This document shows, piece after piece, positions 54,168 through 62,308 of a stretch of 62,308 nucleotides of DNA. This stretch comes from Gammaproteobacteria bacterium (GTDB lineage Bacteria; Pseudomonadota; Gammaproteobacteria; Steroidobacterales; GCA-2729495). Location: positions 1 through 62,308 of the forward strand of contig JAUHYQ010000007.1 of assembly GCA_030426355.1 (NCBI GenBank), written 5' to 3'. A program made the position numbers and the translations under genes. The notes under the pieces were generated by a model, which made no database searches, was not told the origin of the DNA, and was given only the letters and a program-made list of their open reading frames with translations. Position 1 is the stretch's first letter. Each line of letters opens with the position of its first letter.

Positions 54168-54638
54168 ATGCGCATTCAGATTCTTGCTGTCGGTACCCGC
54201 ATGCCTGCCTGGGTGAATCAGGGCGTGGAAGACTATCTCCGGCGGCTCCCGCGGCATATTGATTGCAGCTTCCGGGAAATCCCGGCAGCGCAGCGCAGTG
54301 CGGGAAGCACCGTGGAAATGATCAAACACAAGGAGGCCGAGGCTCTGCTGAAGGCAGCCCGGGCGGCCGATTATACGGTGGCGCTGGATGAGCGCGGCAG
54401 CGGCTGCTCGTCGACGGGGCTGGCCGACCATCTGCAAGACTGGCTGGACAACTATTCTCGGGTAGCCCTGCTGGTGGGGGGCGCGGATGGCCTGGACGAC
54501 CGCTGCAAACAAGCTGCCGACCAGGTCTGGTCGCTGTCGGCCCTCACGTTGCCGCATCCGCTGGTCCGGATCATTCTGGCCGAACAGATCTACCGGGCGT
54601 GGACGCTGTTACAGGGTCATCCGTATCATCGCGATTAA
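54168..54638 (+). CDS. rlmH: 23S rRNA (pseudouridine1915-N3)-methyltransferase
   Basis: A 156-residue SPOUT methyltransferase. The knotted SAM site is seen in L-L-V-G-G-A-D-G-L and the C-terminal [23 protein letters not shown] is invariant in the family. It methylates pseudouridine 1915 in helix 69. Stop overlaps the Maf start as TAATG. Confidence 0.97.
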   Translation: MRIQILAVGTRMPAWVNQGVEDYLRRLPRHIDCSFREIPAAQRSAGSTVEMIKHKEAEALLKAARAADYTVALDERGSGCSSTGLADHLQDWLDNYSRVALLVGGADGLDDRCKQAADQVWSLSALTLPHPLVRIILAEQIYRAWTLLQGHPYHRD

Positions 54639-55249
54639 TGACTGAACTGAATTCCGCACACAGCGAGCTGGTGCTTGCTTCGGCATCGCCCAGGCGCAGG
54701 GAATTGCTGGCCGTTCTTGGGGTCAGATTCAGTGTGGCACCCATGGATATCGATGAGCGAGCGCATCCCGGTGAGGATCCCGAAGACTATGTCCGGCGCA
54801 TGGCGCTGACCAAAGCGCAGGCGGGATTCAACCGGGCGGACACAAACGTCGCCGTCCTGGGCTGCGACACAACCGTGGTCATTGACGGACGCATACTGGG
54901 CAAGCCCGCCGACCGCGACGAGGCACGGGCGATGCTCGCAGCGCTGTCAGGCCGTGTGCACCGGGTGCTGAGCGCAGTGGCGCTGGTTGATGCTGCCGGC
55001 AGTGCGGAGCGACTGAGCAGCACTGAGGTGGCGTTCAGGGCAATCAGCGCAGCAGAGGCCGATGCATACTGGCAGACTGGCGAACCCGCCGACAAAGCGG
55101 GCGGTTACGCTATTCAGGGTCTCGCAGCGTGTTTTATCAGCGAAATCCGCGGAAGTTACAGTGGCGTGGTCGGGCTGCCGTTGTATGAAACAGCGGAACT
55201 GCTTAATCAGAAAGGTTACGGACCGATACCGGGTATCGGACAGGCATGA
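54638..55249 (+). CDS. Maf-family nucleotide pyrophosphatase
   Basis: A 203-residue Maf protein. The phosphate-binding [12 protein letters not shown] is at residues about 12-23, A-L-T-K-A-Q follows, and the catalytic G-C-D-T-T-V-V and G-K-P-A-D motifs with [12 protein letters not shown] are present. Maf enzymes hydrolyse dTTP, UTP or modified nucleotides; the [10 protein letters not shown] type fits the YhdE dTTPase/UTPase subgroup. Next to rng as in many relatives. Confidence 0.94.
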   Translation: MTELNSAHSELVLASASPRRRELLAVLGVRFSVAPMDIDERAHPGEDPEDYVRRMALTKAQAGFNRADTNVAVLGCDTTVVIDGRILGKPADRDEARAMLAALSGRVHRVLSAVALVDAAGSAERLSSTEVAFRAISAAEADAYWQTGEPADKAGGYAIQGLAACFISEIRGSYSGVVGLPLYETAELLNQKGYGPIPGIGQA

Positions 55250-56703
55250 AAGAAGAAATACTCATTAATTCAACGCCGCGCGAAGTTCGTGCCGCTGTGC
55301 TGCGCGACGGCGTATTGCAGGAGTTGATTGTCGAGCGCTCTTCCCGCAGCGGCTTGCTCGGCAATATCTACAAAGGCCGGGTGTCGCGGGTATTGCCAGG
55401 TATGCAGGCTGCATTCGTTGATGTGGGCCTTGCCCGCACCGCTTTTTTGCATGCTTCCGATATTCAGCACCCTGGAGCGGCTGTCGGCGAACCCGTCCCT
55501 GATATACGGCAATTGCTTAGAGAAGGCGATCAGTTGCTGGTGCAGATATTAAAAGAACCACTCGGTACCAAGGGTGCACGCCTGACGACTTACATCGCGA
55601 TTCCGTCGCGTTACCTTGTGTTACTGCCGAATCGGCCCGGGATAGGTATTTCTTCGCGTATAGAAGATGACGCTGAACGCGAGCGCTTGCGCTCAATGTT
55701 GAGCAATTTGCTGCCGGCTGATTCGCCCCACGGGTACATCCTGCGCACCGTTGCAGAGGGCTCTGGCAGCGAGGCATTGGCCGCCGATGTGCAGTTTCTC
55801 GGCAAGCTATGGAAACGCATATGCCGCAATGACGCAGAAAGTTCCGGTGTCACCAAGATTCATGCCGATCTGCCCCTGGCGGTCCGTGCCCTGCGTGATC
55901 TGGCGCATCACCAGATCGAGCGGGTCCGGGTTGACTCCGAGGCATGTCTAAAAAGCATGCGTGATTTTGCTGAAGAGTTTATGCCCCAGCTGAGTCCGGT
56001 TATCGAGCTCTACGAAGGGCGTCGCCCCATCTTTGACTTATATGCGATTGATGACGAGGTGGACAAAGCCTTGGGGCACAAAGTAAGTCTCAAGTCGGGC
56101 GGCTACCTGATCATCGAGCAGACCGAAGCGATGAGCACGATAGACGTCAACACGGGCGGCTACGTCGGGCACACCAATCTGGAAGAAACCATTTTTCGCA
56201 CCAATCTTGAGGCGGCGACGGCCATTGCCCGGCAATTACGACTGCGCAATCTGGGCGGAATCATAATTGTCGATTTTATCGACATGCAATCCGAGAACCA
56301 TCGCCAACAAGTGATGGCGGCTTTCGAAACAGCGCTTGCTTCGGATCGCGCACGCAATCAGATTGCGCACGTTTCTCCCCTTGGTCTGGTGGAGATGACC
56401 CGCAAACGAACCCGCGAAAGTCTGGAGCACGTGCTGTGCGAACCCTGCATGGCCTGCAATGGTCGTGGCCATGTCAAGACGGCAGAAACCGTTTGTTATG
56501 AAATTTTTCGCGAGATACTGCGGCAGCATCGACAATTTCCGTTTGGCGAACTGGTTGTGCTGGCGCATGACGATGTCGTGGAGTTACTGCTCGATGAGGA
56601 GTCAGGACCGCTGGCCGAACTCGAAGAACTGACAGGCCGGCCGTTGCGTCTGCAGGCGCAAAACATGTATTCCCACGATGCGTTCGAAGTAGTGCCGATG
56701 TAA
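55246..56703 (+). CDS. rng: Ribonuclease G
   Basis: A 485-residue endoribonuclease. The S1 domain lies at about 38-120, the RNase H-like catalytic domain contains the Mg2+-binding M-S-T-I-D-V-N-T-G and [11 protein letters not shown] (two Asp), and the zinc link is [11 protein letters not shown]. Rng matures the 5' end of 16S rRNA and degrades some mRNAs. Length excludes RNase E. ATGA overlap with Maf. Confidence 0.96.
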   Translation: MKEEILINSTPREVRAAVLRDGVLQELIVERSSRSGLLGNIYKGRVSRVLPGMQAAFVDVGLARTAFLHASDIQHPGAAVGEPVPDIRQLLREGDQLLVQILKEPLGTKGARLTTYIAIPSRYLVLLPNRPGIGISSRIEDDAERERLRSMLSNLLPADSPHGYILRTVAEGSGSEALAADVQFLGKLWKRICRNDAESSGVTKIHADLPLAVRALRDLAHHQIERVRVDSEACLKSMRDFAEEFMPQLSPVIELYEGRRPIFDLYAIDDEVDKALGHKVSLKSGGYLIIEQTEAMSTIDVNTGGYVGHTNLEETIFRTNLEAATAIARQLRLRNLGGIIIVDFIDMQSENHRQQVMAAFETALASDRARNQIAHVSPLGLVEMTRKRTRESLEHVLCEPCMACNGRGHVKTAETVCYEIFREILRQHRQFPFGELVVLAHDDVVELLLDEESGPLAELEELTGRPLRLQAQNMYSHDAFEVVPM

Positions 56704-56707
56704 CTCA

Positions 56708-59700
56708 ATGCGAAGCTTTTTTAAAACCCTGGGCTTGTGGACAGCGCGTGCGGCAGCAGTGCTTGTCATGGTGCTTGCACTGCTGGTCGGCGTGGCTCGC
56801 TTGTTGTTGCCCGAAGTGCCGCGTTTTGCCGATGACATCAGGCAGGCTGCGCTTGATGCCAGCGGCTTTATGGTCGATTTCGAATTGCTGAGCGCAGGTG
56901 TGTCACTGTATGGCCCCGAACTGCGCCTTGCCGGCGCCACGGTTCAATGGCCAGACGGCTCGCCGGCTTTTGCCGCCGATGAGATTTCTGTGGCCATAGA
57001 CGTCTATGAATTACTGGCCGCTCGCAAGTGGGTTCCGTCGCTTATACACGTGGACGGGTTGCAGGTTGACATTGAAATTTCTCCCGACGGCGAGATTCAC
57101 CTGCAAGGCCGACCCTGGTCGGACTATGTGGGCAATCAGGATCAGCGAACTTTGCTCACGGAAGTGCGCCTGAGTCTTGAGGATATTCGTGTCACTTTCC
57201 GCGATTTAAAACGCGGCATAGACGAGGTTGATGCCGAGGTCCGGCAGTTAATCGCCGTGCTCGATGACGATATTGTCGATGTAGAAGCGGATATCCGGCC
57301 CGATCCGGGTTTGAGCCGCAGGCTGGAATTGATCGGTTCAATTCCGTTGCAACTGTTTCGTGATGCAGGGCAACTGGCCGATACGCAGTACTGGCGGTTG
57401 CAGTTGCGGGCGGAGGACTTCCGGCTCGATCGCTGGTTGAAACTGGCGGCGATCACGAACGCGCCGGTAATTGATAGCGAGGGTACAGCGGAAGCATCGG
57501 TGGAATTTCGCGGCAAGCGTCCGGTTCGGGTCGAAGCTACGGCCGACATAGATCAGTTGATATTGGCCCAGCCGGAAGGTGAGCCGGTGGTTTACGACAA
57601 GCTCGCAGGCAACGGTCTCTGGCAGCGGCAAGCCGACGGGTGGCTGGCGGAGGGCAGCGAAATAAGTGTGATCCGGGATGGCCGGCGCTGGCCTGCAACC
57701 GAATTTGCCGCACGCTACAGCGAAACACCGGAGCAGAGTACACAACTGGTTGCCAATGTTGCATTTGTCCGGTTGCAGGATGTCATGCCGTTTCTGGAGG
57801 CTTTTGCGGGTAAACAGCTTGCTGAAGCGGGTGTGCACGGCTCCTTTAGCGGCGATGTCTGGCGTACGGAAGGCGAAATTGAGCTGCTGGCCGGTAAGTT
57901 GCGGGATTACAAATTTCGGACCGATTTCGACAATCTTGGCTATCAATCGCTGGCGCGCGAAATTGATGTGGCGGGTCTGACCGGCGAGATCAAAGGCGAT
58001 CAAACGGGCGGGTCGGTGCTGCTTGCGACGCAAGATGCGCGCCTCGGTTGGGGCTATTTATTCAGAGAGTCGCTGCCGGTCGACTCGTTGGAAGGGGTTG
58101 CTCTCTGGCGCACCGGCGACGAGACGTTTCGGCTGATCGTCAGTGATTTGAATGTGCAGACACCGGACGGCGGGGGCACGGCTTCGCTGGAATTGGTATC
58201 GGATACCGAATGGCGCAATCCGATGATTGATTTAACCGCCGAGGCAAGCATGGAGGACGCCACCCAGGCTGTTCGGTACCTGCCCAATATGCTGCCGCTC
58301 CAGGTCATCAATTGGGTAGAGGATGCTGTGCTTGGAGGCCGGTCGGATAAAACCGAATTTCGCCTAAAAGGCCCGCTGCGAAAATTCCCATTCCGCGACG
58401 ATCAGGGCAGCTTTTATATCGACATTGAGTTCAAGGATGCCAGTCTTCGATACGGCCCCGGTTGGCCGGTGGTCGAGGATGCTTCGGGGCATCTGATTTT
58501 TGATAACGAGTCCATGTACAGCACGGACAATCTTCTGACCATCGCTGGTATGAATTTTGAGAACGTCAATGCGCGTATTAGCGACCTGCGGCAGCCGGTC
58601 GTGGAGATTGCTGCCCGCGGTCCGGCGCGCGCCGAGAACATGGTGGCCTTTTTGCAGAACTCCCCGGTGGCAAAAAAACTGGGTGGGGTTTTTGCGGATG
58701 TGCGGGCCGAGGGCCAGACTGATGTTGATATCAGCCTGCAAATTCCTGTGCGCGACCTCGAGAACTGGCAGCTGCAGGGCACGGTGAAAGTTCGCGATGT
58801 ATCGGCCTGGCTGATCAGTCTGACGCCACGCTTTTCCAAACTCAGTGGTGATTTGAGTATCGACCGCTTTTATGTAACTGCCGACGAACTGAACGGTATG
58901 CTTTTGGATGAGCCGGTGGTTGTTCAGATCGAGTCGAATTCTGCTGCTGATGCCAATTTTAGTCATCGGGCTTCGGTGAGTGGGAGTTTCCCCTACTCAC
59001 GTCTCAGAACTGAATTGGCGTTGCCCGACCTGGGCGTTGTCGACGGGCGGTCGCGGTTTAAAGCATCCGCTATGTTCCCGGCCATACGCGCTGGCAGTGA
59101 GCCTTTCAGGCTGCTGGTCCATTCGGATCTGGACGGTATAGCCAGCAGCCTGCCTTATCCATTGAATAAGAATGCTGCTGGTGAGGAGGACTTCGACGCC
59201 GAAGTGCTGTTCCCCGACCCCAATCTGATTAGCGTCCGGTTGGCATTGGAGCGCGGTTTGCGGGCTGAGCTGGATATTCGCCGGGCCCAACGTCGCTGGG
59301 GGCTGGCCGGCGGGCTGGTGGAGATGGGCACGGTCGTGAAACGGGAGCCCGGCACTGAAACGCTGGTGGTGACAGCAGCGGTGGACCGGTTGGATATGGA
59401 AGAGTGGCGCACCGCATTTACCGGTGCGTCAACAGCAGGCTCAAGCGAGCAAAACTCGCAAAACCAGGGCACGGCGCAGTCGTCCGGTCGCCGCTGGCAG
59501 GATTTTTTTCAATCGGCGGAATTACTGATCGGTGATCTGCGCATACTGGGGTTCAGTTTTGAAGACACCGATGTGCGGGCCAATTTCGGCGGCTCCAAAT
59601 GGGACGTGGAACTCATCGGCCCGTGGCTGGAGGGTCGTATTACTGTGCCGTACGAGATCGACAGCGACGCAATTATTACCGCGGAGCTTGCACGGCTGTA

Positions 59701-60742
59701 TCTTATCGAGCCGGTGGCAGCGGATATGACGTCCGATTCCGATGAGTATGCCGTTACACCGTTAAACATGCCGGGTTTCAGAGGCACGGCGGATGATTTT
59801 GCTCTGGGCAGCATGCGCTTGGGGCGTCTGGATATTGAAGTGGCGAGCACGGGCAACGGCCTGGAAACCCGCCAGCTCAAGTTGACCGCTCCTAGCTTTG
59901 ATGCAACGCTTTCTGGCGACTGGCAGATGGTAGGCAATGCCCAGCGCAGTCGCGTGCACGTCGAGTTTTACAGTAGCGATGTGCAGAAATCACTCGAGCG
60001 CCTTGGCTTCGCGCCGCTGATCAGTGCCCGCAGCGGTACCCTGATATCGGACTTGCTGTGGGAGGGCGCACCGGGCATGGCAGCACTGCAAGAGTCCACC
60101 GGCGAATTAAAAATGTCGATTCGCGATGGACATATCAACGAGGTATCGTCCGGGGGTGGGCGTATTCTTGGCCTGCTAAGTGTCGCCTCGTTGCCGCGGC
60201 GGTTGGCGCTGGATTTTACTGATCTGACCCGAGATCAGCTGGAGTTCTCCAAGATCGAGGGGGATTTCAGCATCGACTTCGGCGATGCCTGGACCTGCAA
60301 TCTGGCCATGGAGGGCGAAGTGGCCGACATGGCACTGGTGGGAAGAACCGGACTCAATGCGCAGGACTACAACCAGGTGGCGGTGGTGCGACCGCACGTT
60401 TCTAACCTCATGCCGGTCCCCGCTGCGTTTCTCGGTGGCCCCACGGTGGGCGTTGCTGCGCTGCTGGTGTCGCAGATATTTAAAAAGCCCCTCAGCGGTA
60501 TCGGCGAGAGTTACTATACGATTCGCGGTTCCTGGGAAAACAGTGCGATAGAGAAAGTGCAACGCAGCCAGCTTGATACCGCCGCGCTGGGCGATTGCGA
60601 GCAGCGGCTGCCCACGCTGTCGCCCGAGGAGATTGCCGCGATCAGGGATTTGCTTAATCCGCCGAATAATACTGCCGAGCCAACGGAAGCGACGAGCACG
60701 GAAGCGACGGGCACTGAAAATACCGAAACCACCACGGAATGA
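56708..60742 (+). CDS. yhdP: YhdP-family AsmA-like envelope protein
   Basis: A 1344-residue protein with one N-terminal membrane helix (about 12-35) and a very long periplasmic beta-rich region, the shape of AsmA-like lipid-transfer bridges. YhdP in E. coli (1266 residues) moves phospholipid to the outer membrane along with TamB and YdbH. The end is a low-complexity Thr/Glu tail ([22 protein letters not shown]). It follows rng by 4 bp and overlaps tldD by ATGA, the usual order rng-yhdP-tldD. Confidence 0.93.
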   Translation: MRSFFKTLGLWTARAAAVLVMVLALLVGVARLLLPEVPRFADDIRQAALDASGFMVDFELLSAGVSLYGPELRLAGATVQWPDGSPAFAADEISVAIDVYELLAARKWVPSLIHVDGLQVDIEISPDGEIHLQGRPWSDYVGNQDQRTLLTEVRLSLEDIRVTFRDLKRGIDEVDAEVRQLIAVLDDDIVDVEADIRPDPGLSRRLELIGSIPLQLFRDAGQLADTQYWRLQLRAEDFRLDRWLKLAAITNAPVIDSEGTAEASVEFRGKRPVRVEATADIDQLILAQPEGEPVVYDKLAGNGLWQRQADGWLAEGSEISVIRDGRRWPATEFAARYSETPEQSTQLVANVAFVRLQDVMPFLEAFAGKQLAEAGVHGSFSGDVWRTEGEIELLAGKLRDYKFRTDFDNLGYQSLAREIDVAGLTGEIKGDQTGGSVLLATQDARLGWGYLFRESLPVDSLEGVALWRTGDETFRLIVSDLNVQTPDGGGTASLELVSDTEWRNPMIDLTAEASMEDATQAVRYLPNMLPLQVINWVEDAVLGGRSDKTEFRLKGPLRKFPFRDDQGSFYIDIEFKDASLRYGPGWPVVEDASGHLIFDNESMYSTDNLLTIAGMNFENVNARISDLRQPVVEIAARGPARAENMVAFLQNSPVAKKLGGVFADVRAEGQTDVDISLQIPVRDLENWQLQGTVKVRDVSAWLISLTPRFSKLSGDLSIDRFYVTADELNGMLLDEPVVVQIESNSAADANFSHRASVSGSFPYSRLRTELALPDLGVVDGRSRFKASAMFPAIRAGSEPFRLLVHSDLDGIASSLPYPLNKNAAGEEDFDAEVLFPDPNLISVRLALERGLRAELDIRRAQRRWGLAGGLVEMGTVVKREPGTETLVVTAAVDRLDMEEWRTAFTGASTAGSSEQNSQNQGTAQSSGRRWQDFFQSAELLIGDLRILGFSFEDTDVRANFGGSKWDVELIGPWLEGRITVPYEIDSDAIITAELARLYLIEPVAADMTSDSDEYAVTPLNMPGFRGTADDFALGSMRLGRLDIEVASTGNGLETRQLKLTAPSFDATLSGDWQMVGNAQRSRVHVEFYSSDVQKSLERLGFAPLISARSGTLISDLLWEGAPGMAALQESTGELKMSIRDGHINEVSSGGGRILGLLSVASLPRRLALDFTDLTRDQLEFSKIEGDFSIDFGDAWTCNLAMEGEVADMALVGRTGLNAQDYNQVAVVRPHVSNLMPVPAAFLGGPTVGVAALLVSQIFKKPLSGIGESYYTIRGSWENSAIEKVQRSQLDTAALGDCEQRLPTLSPEEIAAIRDLLNPPNNTAEPTEATSTEATGTENTETTTE

Positions 60743-62193
60743 CAAAGAACGCTATGGATGCAATTGAAGCCGCAAAAAGCAGTTTGCTGGTGCCCGCCGG
60801 TCTGGAAGAGCATCACCTGGATGAGGCGCTCGGCCGCATGCTTACCGGCGGCGTTGATCATGCTGATCTCTACTTTCAGTTCAGCCGCCACGAAGGGTGG
60901 TCGCTGGAAGACGGTATCGTCAAAGAGGGCAGTCACAGCATTGACCAGGGCGTGGGCGTTCGTGCGATGGCCGGTGAGAAGACGGGCTTCGCGTATTCCG
61001 ACGAATTGTTGGTGCCGGCGCTAATGGCCGCATCGGATGCAGCGAGTGCGATTGCCAGACAGGGCGCAGCCGGCCGCGTTGCCGCCTGGCAGCCCAGCGG
61101 TGGTCAGCGGCTGTATCCGGCCATCGACCCGTTAAACACACTCAGCGACGATGCCAAAGTCGACCTGCTGCAGCGCGTAGATCGTGAAACCCGCGCTGCG
61201 GACCCACGGGTGAAGCAGGTCAACGCCAGTCTTGCGGCGGTGCACGAAGTTATTCTGGTCTGCGGCAGCGATGGCACTTTTGCTGCGGACGTGCGTCCGC
61301 TGATCCGCCTTAACGTGTCTGTCATTGTTGAGCAGGGTGGTCGTCGCGAGCAGGGGTACAGCGGCGGTGGCGGGCGCCGCGGCTACGAATACTTTCTCGA
61401 AGGCGATCGGTGTCTGGAATACGGTCGAGAGGCCGTGCGCCAGGCGCTGGTCAACCTGGAAGCCGAAACTGCTCCCGCCGGTGAAATGACGGTGGTATTG
61501 GGCAGTGGCTGGCCCGGGGTGCTATTGCATGAGGCCATCGGGCATGGCCTTGAGGGTGATTTCAACCGCAAAGGCACCTCTGCCTTTGCCGGGCGTATGG
61601 GCGAAAAGGTGGCATCGGACTTATGCACGGTGGTGGACGACGGCACGCTGCAAGGTCGCCGCGGGTCGCTCAACATTGATGACGAAGGCACGTCTACCAA
61701 CCGCACCATGCTGATCGAGAACGGCAAGCTCGTCGGTTATATGCAGGACAAATTGAATGCACGCCTGATGGGCATGGCACCGACCGGTAATGGCCGGCGG
61801 CAGTCGTTCGCGCATCTGCCGTTGCCGCGTATGACCAACACATACATGTTGCCTGGGCCGCACAAGCCCGAAGAAATCATTGCGTCTGTGAAGAAGGGCA
61901 TTTATGCGCGCAATTTTGCAGGCGGCCAGGTGGATATCACGTCCGGGAAATTTGTGTTCTCAACCAGTGAAACCTACCTGATCGAAAACGGCCGCATCGG
62001 CAAACCGCTTAAGGACGCCACGCTTATTGGTGATGGGCCGTCGGTGCTGACGCAGGTTTCCATGGTGGGTGACGATCTGGAGCTGGACGGTGGTATCGGT
62101 GTGTGTGGCAAGGACGGGCAGTCTGTGCCTGTTGGGGTTGGGCAGCCAACGCTGCGCGTTGATGGCCTGACTGTCGGCGGCGTAGCCGGCTAA
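60739..62193 (+). CDS. tldD: Metalloprotease TldD
   Basis: A 484-residue peptidase of the PmbA/TldD family. The zinc motif is [13 protein letters not shown] near residue 260. With TldE it degrades unfolded or modified peptides and matures microcins in E. coli. The ATG at 60739 overlaps the yhdP stop; an ATG five codons in is a possible alternative. Complete, ending 115 bp before the window edge. Confidence 0.97.
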   Translation: MTKNAMDAIEAAKSSLLVPAGLEEHHLDEALGRMLTGGVDHADLYFQFSRHEGWSLEDGIVKEGSHSIDQGVGVRAMAGEKTGFAYSDELLVPALMAASDAASAIARQGAAGRVAAWQPSGGQRLYPAIDPLNTLSDDAKVDLLQRVDRETRAADPRVKQVNASLAAVHEVILVCGSDGTFAADVRPLIRLNVSVIVEQGGRREQGYSGGGGRRGYEYFLEGDRCLEYGREAVRQALVNLEAETAPAGEMTVVLGSGWPGVLLHEAIGHGLEGDFNRKGTSAFAGRMGEKVASDLCTVVDDGTLQGRRGSLNIDDEGTSTNRTMLIENGKLVGYMQDKLNARLMGMAPTGNGRRQSFAHLPLPRMTNTYMLPGPHKPEEIIASVKKGIYARNFAGGQVDITSGKFVFSTSETYLIENGRIGKPLKDATLIGDGPSVLTQVSMVGDDLELDGGIGVCGKDGQSVPVGVGQPTLRVDGLTVGGVAG

Positions 62194-62308
62194 CCAGGTT
62201 TTTTTGCAAATCTGGGGTGCAGGCGCTTGACGTTGTTACCCCAGTGGTGGGATAAACGGGTCTATGCTACGCATATGGTTGACTAAGCCGATTTACGAAA
62301 CGCTACCG
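62194..62308. other. Downstream of tldD, no gene seen
   Basis: No complete reading frame or terminator recognised. TTGACG at 62227 and GATAAA at 62251 (18-bp spacing) could be a weak promoter for a gene beyond the window. Confidence 0.3.

Overview
The window looks like the chromosome of a GC-rich gammaproteobacterium. The evidence is the synteny: miaB-phoH(ybeZ)-ybeY-corC-lnt-leuS-lptE, then holA-nadD-rsfS-rlmH-maf-rng-yhdP-tldD, with uvrA and ssb divergent. A VPLPA-CTERM protein, TonB-dependent transport, PPK2 and a fused Sat-CysC suggest an environmental, probably marine or soil, lineage outside the enterics. I cannot name the genus from sequence alone.

Positions 1-8455 are the distal part of a chromosomal integron cassette array. 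Sixteen attC sites (modal length 81 bp, range 57-126) separate short, almost all single-gene, same-strand cassettes. Each cassette's first bases (TTRRRY after the cut G) are the reverse complement of its own R'' box, which confirms the cassette boundaries. Cargo: an ORF-less structured cassette, a HEPN protein, a DUF2489-like protein, a DUF1330 protein, a DUF4919 lipoprotein, a VOC protein, two GNAT acetyltransferases, a DUF2784 protein, a duplicated-domain VPLPA-CTERM secreted protein with its own promoter and terminator, and several small membrane or lipoproteins of unknown function. No integrase is visible; given the orientation it should lie left of base 1. The attC sites become degenerate after about 6.5 kb, and a decayed cassette fragment is fused to the 3' end of a GDSL esterase gene at 10.2 kb, so the array once extended further right.

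8.4-13.2 kb is a transition zone: two membrane proteins, the GDSL esterase, DUF302, then a coupled trio (CNNM/CBS protein, thioredoxin-like protein, hypoxanthine-DNA glycosylase). 13.2-20.6 kb, minus strand: a beta-helix-like lipoprotein with a TonB-dependent receptor, a leucine-rich-repeat membrane protein and TrkH. 20.8-24.5 kb, plus strand: an M19 dipeptidase, a UbiA-family prenyltransferase, PPK2, an encapsulin-type ferritin (EncFtn) with no encapsulin gene beside it, and a cold-shock protein. 24.5-31.4 kb, minus strand: DUF1501 and a very large DUF1800 protein with three DNRLRE modules, then PepQ. 31.5-34.2 kb, plus strand: a carboxylesterase and TrpS.

34.2-62.3 kb is core genome: uvrA (minus), ssb, sat-cysC, the RNA-modification/envelope operon ending in leuS-lptE, an unusual insert (membrane protein, hisI, cysS, sufE, yidD, trm112-like), then holA through tldD. 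Many genes in this last part overlap by ATGA, GTGA or TAATG junctions, indicating translational coupling. No rRNA, tRNA, CRISPR array or insertion sequence was recognised.
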